This document shows positions 36,078 through 43,107 of a stretch of DNA of 64,000 bases, piece by piece. The stretch lies in NCBI RefSeq assembly GCF_031455095.1, contig NZ_JAVDSB010000021.1, forward strand, positions 1-64,000, given 5' to 3'. The stretch comes from Paenibacillus_E qinlingensis_A (lineage in GTDB: Bacteria > Bacillota > Bacilli > Paenibacillales > NBRC-103111). Each line of letters starts with the position of its first letter. Within the stretch, counting starts at the first letter, position 1. A program made the translations under genes and the position numbers. The notes below the pieces were generated by a model. The model was not told the DNA's origin. It was given only the letters and a program-made list of their open reading frames with translations, and ran no database searches.

Positions 36078-36137
36078 AAAAAAAGGGACCTAGCCAACGG
36101 GGCCAGATCCAAAGTTTATATTAAAAAAGGGGGGTCT
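36078..36137 (-). ncRNA. Candidate small RNA, copy A of a two-member family
   Basis: A predicted ~60-nt transcript starting about 6 bases after TATAAT (36143-36148) and ending at a perfect 10-bp hairpin (GGATCTGGCC/GGCTAGGTCC, loop CCGTT) plus seven T residues. The 5' part contains AAACAAGACCCCCC and TTTTTTAATATAAAC, an exposed C-rich/U-rich tract that could pair with ribosome binding sites. Copy B at 42866-42926 has the same layout. It lies just downstream of the hydroxypyruvate-isomerase-like gene on the same strand, so this copy alone could be a 3' UTR; copy B argues for an independent RNA. Confidence 0.65.
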
Positions 36138-36142
36138 TGTTT

Positions 36143-36202
36143 ATTATAATACCCTTCTTATGTTAGAGGACTGTAACGGGAATGTTCCAATTGTGTTACA
36201 AA
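36143..36202 (-). promoter_or_regulatory. Promoter and conserved upstream block of small RNA A
   Basis: TATAAT (36143-36148) has no good -35 box. A block at 36172-36202, TGTAAC and GTTACA 17 bases apart on either side of GGAATGTTCC, begins 24 bases from the -10 box. Copy B has the corresponding block at the same distance. This looks like an activator-dependent promoter. Confidence 0.45.
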
Positions 36203-36238
36203 TTGTTTGAAATTCCCAACTAACACTCCACGTGGTCT

Positions 36239-36985
36239 TTATTTGAGCAATTTTCGAAGACCAACCGGCGGTGCCTCGAGCGGGAAATATTCCAGCCCCA
36301 TATGCCCCTCAAATCCAGTCTCATCAATAGCTTTAAAAATCTGTTCATAGTTCAACTCACCATTGTCGAGCTCATGTCTGCCAGGGTTGCCTGCCGCATG
36401 AAAATGACCGATCCAAGCAATATTCTCTCGAATGTTAGCGATCACATTTCCTTCAGTAATTTGTTGGTGATAAATATCAAATAAGATCTTCACAAATGGG
36501 CTTCCAACTTGTTTTATGATGTAGAAAGCTTCTTCTGAAGAAGCTAGGAAATACCCTTGGTGATTGACACGCGTATTCAGCGGCTCAACGAGCAGTGTTA
36601 TGCCCTCTTTTTCCAAAATAGGTACACATGCCCGCAGTCCTTCAATCAGTGATTGTGCCTGCGCCTCTCGCGGCACGCCTTCAAGTTCTTGTCCTACTTG
36701 GGTAATAAGCTGGGTACAATTCAATCGCTTGGCAACGGCGATCGATTCGATGAGTCCCTCCAGATAAGCATTACGTTGAGCAGGATCCACTAAGCTTGTG
36801 AATTTTGTACAAAATGTCGATATCGAGACACCCGCTTCAGCTACTGCTTCTGCAACGACGTCCACATCCTTTTGCCACCAGGACCAGAATTCAATCGTAT
36901 CATAACCGATCTCCTTCAACTCATTCACACTTTCCTTAAAATCACGCCCTCTATAGAGCGCATCCATACAAACGGAGAGCTTCAT
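36239..36985 (-). CDS. Hydroxypyruvate isomerase-like sugar epimerase/isomerase
   Basis: A 248-residue TIM-barrel protein of the xylose-isomerase-like (AP endonuclease 2) superfamily. The metal ligands are visible: Glu in LLVEPLN, Asp in ILFDIYHQQ, His in GHFHAAGNPGRHE and Glu in GLEYFP. HAAGNPGRHE and FDIYHQQ are typical of the Hyi branch. ATG 36985 follows AGAGGG; upstream in-frame codons lack a binding site. It is divergent from corA. It may isomerise hydroxypyruvate/tartronate semialdehyde or a related ketose; the exact substrate is not shown. Confidence 0.9.
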   Translation of the reverse strand: MKLSVCMDALYRGRDFKESVNELKEIGYDTIEFWSWWQKDVDVVAEAVAEAGVSISTFCTKFTSLVDPAQRNAYLEGLIESIAVAKRLNCTQLITQVGQELEGVPREAQAQSLIEGLRACVPILEKEGITLLVEPLNTRVNHQGYFLASSEEAFYIIKQVGSPFVKILFDIYHQQITEGNVIANIRENIAWIGHFHAAGNPGRHELDNGELNYEQIFKAIDETGFEGHMGLEYFPLEAPPVGLRKLLK

Positions 36986-37105
36986 CACAATCCCTCTTTC
37001 CATTCTAATCTTTTCCTATTGTATGGTAAAATGAAGCAAATGCCTATGCAAAAAACTACGATTAAGTTCCATAGTAGTCAAAATGATATAACTAGGAGTC
37101 TCACT

Positions 37106-38056
37106 ATGATACGAACACTTGCCGTCACAACCGACTACTCCGTGATACACGATCTCCCTCTTGAGGAGCTTTCATCGCCAACAATTCGTTGGTACTGGGT
37201 TGATTTCTTTAACCCAGATGAGCAGGAAGCTGCCAACCTAAAGGATCATTTTCACTTTCATCCCCTCGCCATTGAGGACTGCTTTCATTTCATGCAACGA
37301 CCAAAAATCGATCATTATACGGATGTTCATTTCTTTGTCATGCATGCCATTAATGCGAAGACCCTGGAAGCGGAAGAAGTCGATATGTTCCTCGGGAGCA
37401 ACTATATCGTCACGTTTCATTTGCATGAATCCAGGGAAATAGATGATGCCTGGACACGCGTATCCGAGCAAGTAAACATGCGAAACCAAGGCCAGATCTA
37501 TGCCGCGTATTTAATTCTAGATAACCTTGTCGATCATTATTTCCCTGGTGTCTATCAAATTGAAGATGCACTTGATGATATGGAAAACAACATGAAGGCC
37601 GAAGCTATTGATGCATTAATGAATCAAGTTTTTGAAATTCGTTCCCAGCTATTGCAGTTACGCCGAACAATCGTCCCCATGCGTGACCTTCTGTACCGAA
37701 TTATTAGTACGGATCGGATTGAGCAGGTACGCGAGCATCTCGTCTTTTTCACGGATATACACGATCATCTACTTAAGCTGTCTGAAATGATTGACTCGAA
37801 TCGCGAAATTACTGCTGACATACGTGACAGTTACATCTCCCTTAACTCGAACCGTATGAACACGATTATGAAAACATTAACGGTGATTACAACGATTTTC
37901 ATGCCATTAACGTTTATTGCTGGTATCTATGGTATGAATTTTAGCTATATGCCTGAGTTAGCGTGGCATTGGGGATATTTTGCCGTACTCATCATCATGG
38001 TGGGCATTGGATTAGGCATGTTCGGCTGGTTCCAGAAGAAGGGTTGGTTTAAGTAG
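37106..38056 (+). CDS. corA: CorA-family magnesium/cobalt transporter
   Basis: A 316-residue divalent cation channel. The N-terminal alpha/beta domain and long helices occupy residues 1-250; two C-terminal membrane helices follow, the first ending in the diagnostic YGMNF (GMN selectivity motif) and the loop continuing SYMPEL. PLAIEDCFH, near residue 50, is a family marker. The ATG at 37106 has TAGGAG 7 bases upstream, and homology begins there; an open frame extends 78 codons further upstream through the divergent gene but is not expected to be translated. Two bases after its stop an AraC gene begins. Confidence 0.95.
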   Translation: MIRTLAVTTDYSVIHDLPLEELSSPTIRWYWVDFFNPDEQEAANLKDHFHFHPLAIEDCFHFMQRPKIDHYTDVHFFVMHAINAKTLEAEEVDMFLGSNYIVTFHLHESREIDDAWTRVSEQVNMRNQGQIYAAYLILDNLVDHYFPGVYQIEDALDDMENNMKAEAIDALMNQVFEIRSQLLQLRRTIVPMRDLLYRIISTDRIEQVREHLVFFTDIHDHLLKLSEMIDSNREITADIRDSYISLNSNRMNTIMKTLTVITTIFMPLTFIAGIYGMNFSYMPELAWHWGYFAVLIIMVGIGLGMFGWFQKKGWFK

Positions 38057-38058
38057 TA

Positions 38059-39006
38059 ATGAAGAAGTTACCAGTACCAGAGCTACAGAGTCCTGAACCT
38101 TCAGAGGCGCAACCATTCAGCTATGCTATTGATGATTATACGAATCATTTTCTGGCTACCTACCCTGTACACAGTGAATTTCGGACGATTCCGCTCGAAC
38201 AGCAGTTGCTGCATTCACATAATGGCTATGAAATCTACCTTGTCCTGCAGGGCAGCGGCACCTACCTTGTTGGCGATCGCATATATCCACTGCATGCTGG
38301 GAGTTTAACGATCATTCATCCCCATGTCATTCATCGACCGTTCCACGGACAAAGCAAAGAATTCCACCGCTATGTCTTATCCATAGATGAGTCTTATTTA
38401 GATCACCTGCACACGATTTGTCAGTTGTCGGATTTATCCATATCCCGGCTGCTTTCCAAGCATCATCCAGATTCCAGTCATTATTTCCTGAGCGCTCAAC
38501 AGTTAGATCGTGTCCAGTCGATATTCGCTGAGCTGACACAGGCTTTACTTAAGCGTGAGATGGGCTATGAGCTCGTTGTGCTGCGAAGTATCGCTGACTT
38601 TTTCCTTATCCTATTTGGCTTGCAGGATGAGCAAGGTGAGCATGCATCGAAACCTACAGGTTACCAGCATCTCGCCCATGATGTACTCTCCTACTTGATT
38701 GGTCATTATCAAGAGTCCTTATTGATTGAGGATATCGTATCGCGTTTTCCCGTATCGCGTTCGCAGCTTTTCGCCTTATTTAAAGAAACCACGGGTACGA
38801 CCATTAAACAATTCCTGATTGAGTATCGCCTAAATAAGGCGAAGCGCTTGCTGATGGAGACAGATTTGGCCGTCTCTGAGGTTTCATCAGCCGTCGGGTT
38901 TGGCGACATGTCGCATTTCTTCCATATATTTAAAAAGGAAACGGGAATGACACCGAAGCAGTATCGTGTCGAGGCTTTAAAACGGAAGAACAGGACATTG
39001 TGGTAA
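38059..39006 (+). CDS. AraC-family transcriptional regulator
   Basis: A 315-residue regulator. The cupin sensing domain (about 45-160) has SHNGYEIYLVLQGSGTYLV and IIHPHVIHRP, with His residues of the AraC binding fold. The C-terminal DNA-binding domain (about 210-310) has SRSQLFALFKETTG and VSSAVGFGDMSHFFHIFKK. It follows corA by two bases with no own strong binding site, so it is probably translated by coupling. It is convergent with the GH105 gene pair, which might be its target even though they lie on the other strand. Confidence 0.92.
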   Translation: MKKLPVPELQSPEPSEAQPFSYAIDDYTNHFLATYPVHSEFRTIPLEQQLLHSHNGYEIYLVLQGSGTYLVGDRIYPLHAGSLTIIHPHVIHRPFHGQSKEFHRYVLSIDESYLDHLHTICQLSDLSISRLLSKHHPDSSHYFLSAQQLDRVQSIFAELTQALLKREMGYELVVLRSIADFFLILFGLQDEQGEHASKPTGYQHLAHDVLSYLIGHYQESLLIEDIVSRFPVSRSQLFALFKETTGTTIKQFLIEYRLNKAKRLLMETDLAVSEVSSAVGFGDMSHFFHIFKKETGMTPKQYRVEALKRKNRTLW

Positions 39007-39021
39007 TGATGGCCAACTCGA

Positions 39022-39060
39022 CAAAAAAGAGGTACAGGATATCCTCCCTGTACCTCTTTC
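39022..39060 (-). terminator. Terminator between convergent AraC gene and GH105 operon
   Basis: AAAGAGGTACAGG and CCTGTACCTCTTT form a perfect 13-bp stem. The minus strand has six T residues after the stem; the plus strand is weaker (TTTCGTGG). Confidence 0.9.
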
Positions 39061-39090
39061 GTGGCTTCCTTTTTCAAATTGCGTTAACAC

Positions 39091-40773
39091 TTACTTCACT
39101 TGAAGTAAACTTTGCGGGGGCTGTACCCGATTATTCCGATAAAAATCATTAGTCTTCCCAGGTGCTGCAGGCACCGTAATCGACATCTGATCTTCCTTGG
39201 TCGCTATTGTAGCTGTCACAGAATTTCCCTCTTGTCGAACATCAACCTCCGGCAGTTGGTCAGCCGCATTGCCAAGGGAAAGTTGGAACAGCCAGACAGC
39301 TTTTTGAATCGCGTGGAAATCAAACGCCTTCTCCTCACCCGCATACAAGACATAATCCAAATAAAGCTCATCTCCACTGCGTTCTGCTGCAACCTCAAGA
39401 GAGCCGTAATCGGACTCCTCCAGAATAGCTTCTATACGAAGCTGCGTATCTCCAAGTAACGTCGTCAGACGTTTCCCCTCCACCAAAGTAGGCAGCTCGA
39501 GTTCTTGCAGATCACCGCCGAGCAACAATCGAATGCGCAGATCCTTCGCTTGGAATTTGCCGTTGATCACATCCAAATCCTGATGCCAATCGCCATTATC
39601 AGTCGCCAAATTAAAGCCATACAACACATGATTACGTGATTGCACGCCCGTGAAAATGGCAGAGCAGAAGTCACGGCCATCTTTTAAAAACTGCAGCTGA
39701 ACGAATACTTTCTTCCCGCCGACATCCACGAAGGCTAATAAGTTACGGCGTTGATTCCACATACTCCCGATCGTGTAGCTTCCGAGCGAAAGCTTGTCAT
39801 TTTGATACGTCGTCGCATAGTTTTGATACCCAGTCTCTGCTGCCAGCAACGTTGGCTCCATGAAATACCGTTCCTCATTAGAGCTAAAATAAGCATGATA
39901 CTGCTCTGGACACTTTATCCCTGTCGTTTCCTTGTTAAGCGCATTTCCCAGGAAATGCTTCTCTCGCTCTGTCATCAACGTGAAATACGTCCGACTGTAT
40001 GGGCCGCCCCACTCGCGTGTAGCTGGATGGTAATGCTTCGCAATCATCCCCCAAGCAATATCCAATAGCTGCTCAGCAAGCGCTACAGCCTCCGTAGAAT
40101 GCGACTCCTGATAGATGCTATCCAGCTCCTCAATTGCAAGTGGTGAATAACATGGACTGTTGTATTCCGAGAACGTACCGATACCTGAAGTAAACACATG
40201 GAATCGCTTCAAGCGCTGTTCCCCATAACTCTGAATCTCATTGTCTCCTAACAGCTCGCCACCAACCAGTGTTACAAATGCCCCCATGATCGCAATGTTC
40301 GTATAATGAGGTCCCACATTTCGAATCATGATGGCTTGGCAAGCGTGATAAATCGCCTCACGAATCTGATTCACCAATGATTGCGGAAGGGAGTCTGCAT
40401 ACTTCTTCAAAATAAGAACCAAACGCTTTCCATGGAAATCCGCCATGTTCCAGTCCGGACGATCCATTTCATCTAGCGATTCTTCATAAAAATAAGGCCA
40501 GATCCCGTAAGAAGCACGAGATGCATCTTGATCCTGTTGAGCAATGACGACCTCGAGAATCTCTGCCGCCCTAAGGGAATAGGCTTCTCCACCGTAGCGG
40601 AGTAGATCGTACGCATAACAAGTGGAAGGATACAAAGCGTATACAAAAGGGTGCTGCTCCGGCTTGAGCGCCGTATGATACGTTGCCGTGAGAGGAGTAC
40701 GAACTAACTTAACGCCTGCATCATACTGCTTCTCTGTAGCCTGAATTGCCCTTAATAATTCATCTCTATCCAT
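39091..40773 (-). CDS. Uncharacterised (alpha/alpha) toroid-like protein, probable glycan enzyme
   Basis: A 560-residue cytoplasmic protein I cannot place in a named family. The N-terminal 350 residues are helix-rich with Tyr/Trp/His motifs such as YGIWPYFYEE, GPHYTNIAIMG and EYNSPCYSPLAIEEL, and the REWGGPYSR segment, which recalls the alpha/alpha-toroid polysaccharide lyases and heparinase-like proteins. The last ~200 residues are beta-rich. There is no signal peptide. Its start overlaps the end of the GH105 gene by 8 bases, so the two are translationally coupled and probably work on the same oligosaccharide. Confidence 0.8.
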   Translation of the reverse strand: MDRDELLRAIQATEKQYDAGVKLVRTPLTATYHTALKPEQHPFVYALYPSTCYAYDLLRYGGEAYSLRAAEILEVVIAQQDQDASRASYGIWPYFYEESLDEMDRPDWNMADFHGKRLVLILKKYADSLPQSLVNQIREAIYHACQAIMIRNVGPHYTNIAIMGAFVTLVGGELLGDNEIQSYGEQRLKRFHVFTSGIGTFSEYNSPCYSPLAIEELDSIYQESHSTEAVALAEQLLDIAWGMIAKHYHPATREWGGPYSRTYFTLMTEREKHFLGNALNKETTGIKCPEQYHAYFSSNEERYFMEPTLLAAETGYQNYATTYQNDKLSLGSYTIGSMWNQRRNLLAFVDVGGKKVFVQLQFLKDGRDFCSAIFTGVQSRNHVLYGFNLATDNGDWHQDLDVINGKFQAKDLRIRLLLGGDLQELELPTLVEGKRLTTLLGDTQLRIEAILEESDYGSLEVAAERSGDELYLDYVLYAGEEKAFDFHAIQKAVWLFQLSLGNAADQLPEVDVRQEGNSVTATIATKEDQMSITVPAAPGKTNDFYRNNRVQPPQSLLQVK

Positions 40774-41827
40774 GTTTCACCATCTCCATTTGAAGTACTT
40801 TCGCGAACAGCATGAGTACGAGACCTTGTCCGTAAAGCGTTGGGTACGTTGGGATATCGTCTTGATAAGCCTGAATCGTTGGCATCACGGGTGTGCCGCC
40901 GGACACCCCATTCACGACACCTTCCTCCGTAATATATGGAAAAATGGAAGTAAACACGCGCTCCACGGAAGCAGCAGTCTCTTCTCGACGAGGAATTAAG
41001 CCCTGCTCCATCCCTTTCAATAAACCATAGGCAATACCGGCACTTCCTGACACTTCCCTATCAAAATGAGGCTGATCCATGACCGTACTCCACAACCCAT
41101 CTTCCTGCTGGTACGCCAGCAATCCGCTCATGAGGCGTCCATATCTCTCCTGAAGTTCATCTGGGATCACAACCAACTGTTTGATTTCTTCCACGATTAG
41201 TGGAATACCTGCTGCGATCCAAGCATTCGCTCTTGTCCAACGTGCGGCCGACATATGATCCCCAGAGGCGCAATTCCAGCCATGGAAAAGCACATTCGTC
41301 TCGTCATCCTGCAGCACACGAAGGTGAATCAACACCTGCTTCAACGCCTCTTCTGCATAGGTGATATTGCCGACTAAAGAAGCCGTTCTCGCTAGAAACA
41401 GGACCGCCATGAAAATCGTATCCGCCCACACTTGTTCAGCGAATGCCACATTCTCCGTAACCGTGTGCTCGAAGGCATCTTCCCTTGTTCGCGGCGTTTC
41501 CTTAATTAGCCATTCAGCTACGCGAACCGCTTCATCTCGGAACCATTCATCATTCGTAGCACGGTATAGTGCTGGGAAAATAGCATAAGGCGCGATCGAA
41601 TTGATAACCTTGGTGCCTTTAGCTTTTTCACTATTCAGCTTCACCCATTCCTGCAAATAGGCCATTACTTCTGAATGACGAGTAGCCTCATAATATTCCA
41701 ACATCGCAATCACACCCACACCTGGTACCCAGTCCCAGTGATGAATGTCCATTCCCCATTCACCGGAATGATCCTTTATCATTTCTTGCCATACCTTATT
41801 CGCGTTGTTTGCATACGTAGAATTCAT
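40766..41827 (-). CDS. GH105 unsaturated uronyl hydrolase (YteR/YesR-like)
   Basis: A 353-residue (alpha/alpha)6 barrel enzyme that hydrolyses the unsaturated uronic acid left at oligosaccharide ends by polysaccharide lyases, by hydrating its double bond. The probable catalytic Asp136 lies in EQVWADTIFM; HGWN, WTRANAW and SGSAGIAYGLLKG are further family markers. It is cytoplasmic (no signal peptide) and is the first gene of a two-gene unit with the toroid-like protein. The natural polymer could be rhamnogalacturonan, pectin or another uronate-containing glycan. Confidence 0.9.
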   Translation of the reverse strand: MNSTYANNANKVWQEMIKDHSGEWGMDIHHWDWVPGVGVIAMLEYYEATRHSEVMAYLQEWVKLNSEKAKGTKVINSIAPYAIFPALYRATNDEWFRDEAVRVAEWLIKETPRTREDAFEHTVTENVAFAEQVWADTIFMAVLFLARTASLVGNITYAEEALKQVLIHLRVLQDDETNVLFHGWNCASGDHMSAARWTRANAWIAAGIPLIVEEIKQLVVIPDELQERYGRLMSGLLAYQQEDGLWSTVMDQPHFDREVSGSAGIAYGLLKGMEQGLIPRREETAASVERVFTSIFPYITEEGVVNGVSGGTPVMPTIQAYQDDIPTYPTLYGQGLVLMLFAKVLQMEMVKHG

Positions 41828-42018
41828 TGCTTCAGCAGCTCCCTCTTCTTAAATGACTACCTACAGCGTAGCATCATTCGCATAAGAGTTGCTTGGGCTT
41901 CCGTCTCAAAAACATGGGGAATCGTCCAGAAAAACGTGCCGAATTTTCACAAAACTTTTCCTGCTGCTATTTTACCCTTATACTAAATGGATACAACTGG
42001 TAAATGGAGGTATAGACG

Positions 42019-42624
42019 ATGGCTTGGTCTGAATTACATAAGGTGCCCAATGAATACAGTGATGAAATGAGGAAGATTGATGAATCCCTTCTTCAGCTTT
42101 TAACAGAGCGCAAATCCCTAGCAAAAGGAAGACGGTTTTACCCAGAGAAGGAAGTCTTGCAAGAATGGTCAGCTCGATTCGGGATCGAGATCCCACAGAT
42201 CAACTGGCTGCTGAACAGTCTGAATGAGCATTACCCTGTCATGCCGAATGAACCAGGTGATTTGGAGCATGTGATGCCCATCATGAAGACATCGGTGGTT
42301 GGTGACTTTGCGTATACATTGACACATGCGATGCAGCATCAGCACAGTAGTATTGTTTACGTCGAAATTAAGCTCCGTCCAATTGATGCACATTTCAGTA
42401 ACTTCCGTCCACAGCTCCAGCTTGATATTCAAGGAAGTGAACACTATCGTATCGTCAGAAATGGTTCAAGAGGTGGTGGTGGTCAGACACAAATCACCTA
42501 TCTCGTCTCACCTCGTTTACCTGATCATGTGGATGGGCTGCATTTTGCCTTAATTCCGTATGCCAGCCCGATGGAATCTCCGCCTAAGGAGATCGTTTTG
42601 GATCAGGAAGTTCAATTTGATTAA
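42019..42624 (+). CDS. Hypothetical protein with chorismate-mutase-like N-terminus, 201 aa
   Basis: Residues 13-55 (EMRKIDESLLQLLTERKSLA, then a second helix with EVLQEW) resemble the first helix of AroQ-type chorismate mutases, including the R-x-IDE-LL-LL-ER pattern. The remaining 140 residues are beta-rich, with a Gly-rich SRGGGGQT loop, and match nothing I know. No signal peptide. GGAGGT precedes the ATG. It is a single gene, divergent from the GH105 gene and closed by a terminator. Function unknown; the chorismate mutase likeness may only reflect a common helical-hairpin shape. Confidence 0.78.
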   Translation: MAWSELHKVPNEYSDEMRKIDESLLQLLTERKSLAKGRRFYPEKEVLQEWSARFGIEIPQINWLLNSLNEHYPVMPNEPGDLEHVMPIMKTSVVGDFAYTLTHAMQHQHSSIVYVEIKLRPIDAHFSNFRPQLQLDIQGSEHYRIVRNGSRGGGGQTQITYLVSPRLPDHVDGLHFALIPYASPMESPPKEIVLDQEVQFD

Positions 42625-42651
42625 TATAGAGGAAACTCACGCTCTGACAGC

Positions 42652-42683
42652 AAAAAAAGCCCATCACTGGGCTTTTCTTGTTT
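42652..42683. terminator. Bidirectional intrinsic terminator
   Basis: AAAAGCCCA and TGGGCTTTT form a stem with a TCAC loop. The plus side is followed by CTTGTTT. On the minus strand the stem is followed by seven T residues, so it ends the minus-strand microprotein gene at 42692 equally well. Confidence 0.9.
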
Positions 42684-42691
42684 CATATACA

Positions 42692-42784
42692 TCATTCTAT
42701 GTTACTAATCGCTATGGTAACTGTCAGTGCCGCAAGATATAAGGCCAGAGGTGAACGTCTGCGCTTTGCGAGTTTTTTACTCAA
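42692..42784 (-). CDS. Candidate 30-codon membrane microprotein
   Basis: A short minus-strand frame of 30 codons starting with TTG at 42784. GGAGGG lies 7 bases upstream (42792-42797). The peptide has a basic N-terminus (KKLAKRRR), then a hydrophobic stretch (PLALYLAALTVTIAI) and a short polar end, so it should insert into the membrane as one helix. A strong minus-strand terminator follows 9 bases after the stop. The ribosome binding site lies in one arm of a long leader hairpin. No named family is recognised. Confidence 0.5.
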   Translation of the reverse strand: MSKKLAKRRRSPLALYLAALTVTIAISNIE

Positions 42785-42786
42785 AC

Positions 42787-42847
42787 TTCATCCCTCCTAG
42801 ATGTAAATTCTTCATAAGAAGATTTAACCAATCTAGCGAGGGATGAA
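42787..42847 (-). promoter_or_regulatory. Long leader hairpin masking the microprotein ribosome binding site
   Basis: TTCATCCCTCCTAGAT (42787-42802) pairs with ATCTAGCGAGGGATGAA (42831-42847), apart from one bulged G. The inner GTAAATTCTTC/GAAGATTTAAC continues the stem imperfectly to an ATAA loop. The GGAGGG of the microprotein lies in the outer arm, so translation should need unfolding. Confidence 0.65.
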
Positions 42848-42865
42848 TCATTTTCGTAATTTCAT

Positions 42866-42926
42866 AAAAAAAGGAACCCAGCCAACGGGGCCGGGTTCTA
42901 AAAAGTTTATATTAAAAAGGGGGTCT
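42866..42926 (-). ncRNA. Candidate small RNA, copy B of a two-member family
   Basis: A predicted ~61-nt transcript from 6 bases after TATAAT (42932-42937) to a 10-bp hairpin (GAACCCGGCC/GGCTGGGTTC, loop CCGTT) and seven T residues. It shares AAACAAGACCCCC, TTTTTAATATAAACTTT and the terminator loop with copy A. Stem positions 2 and 6 differ between copies by compensatory changes (G-C to A-T, T-A to C-G). It lies between two plus-strand genes, so no minus-strand gene could supply it as a 3' UTR. The microprotein unit lies directly downstream. Confidence 0.7.
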
Positions 42927-42931
42927 TGTTT

Positions 42932-42990
42932 ATTATATTACCAAGTGAACATTATGGAACCATAACAGGAATATTTCATTTCTGTTACAA
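42932..42990 (-). promoter_or_regulatory. Promoter and conserved upstream block of small RNA B
   Basis: TATAAT at 42932-42937 with no good -35 box. A block at 42961-42990 with GGAATATTTC in its centre and TGTTACA at its outer end matches the copy A block and begins at the same 24-base distance from the -10 box. Confidence 0.45.
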
Positions 42991-43077
42991 AATAGAAAAC
43001 GCTTTATTATATCCAAAATCCTCCCACAATTTTAGTTGCACCTTTCACCTATGTGGCATATACTAAATACATGTTAA

Positions 43078-43092
43078 TTAGAATTATTCTAA
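43078..43092. promoter_or_regulatory. PerR/Fur-type 7-1-7 box ahead of the CDF gene
   Basis: TTAGAATTATTCTAA is a perfect 7-1-7 inverted repeat ending 15 bases before the start codon. It fits the PerR box consensus TTATAATNATTATAA (two substitutions) better than the Fur or Zur versions. Confidence 0.65.
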
Positions 43093-43107
43093 ATAAGGAG
43101 GAAGCCT

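Noticed and set aside
36121..36170. Plus-strand TTG frame after AAGGGGGG over the sRNA locus
   Set aside because: Only nine codons in copy A and not the same frame content in copy B, so the conserved element is not a plus-strand peptide.
36872..37105. 78-codon N-terminal extension of CorA
   Set aside because: Runs antisense through the divergent isomerase gene; CorA homology and a good ribosome binding site begin at 37106.
41828..42018. Possible small genes between GH105 and the 201-aa protein gene
   Set aside because: No frame with a ribosome binding site; it holds only divergent promoters that I cannot define.
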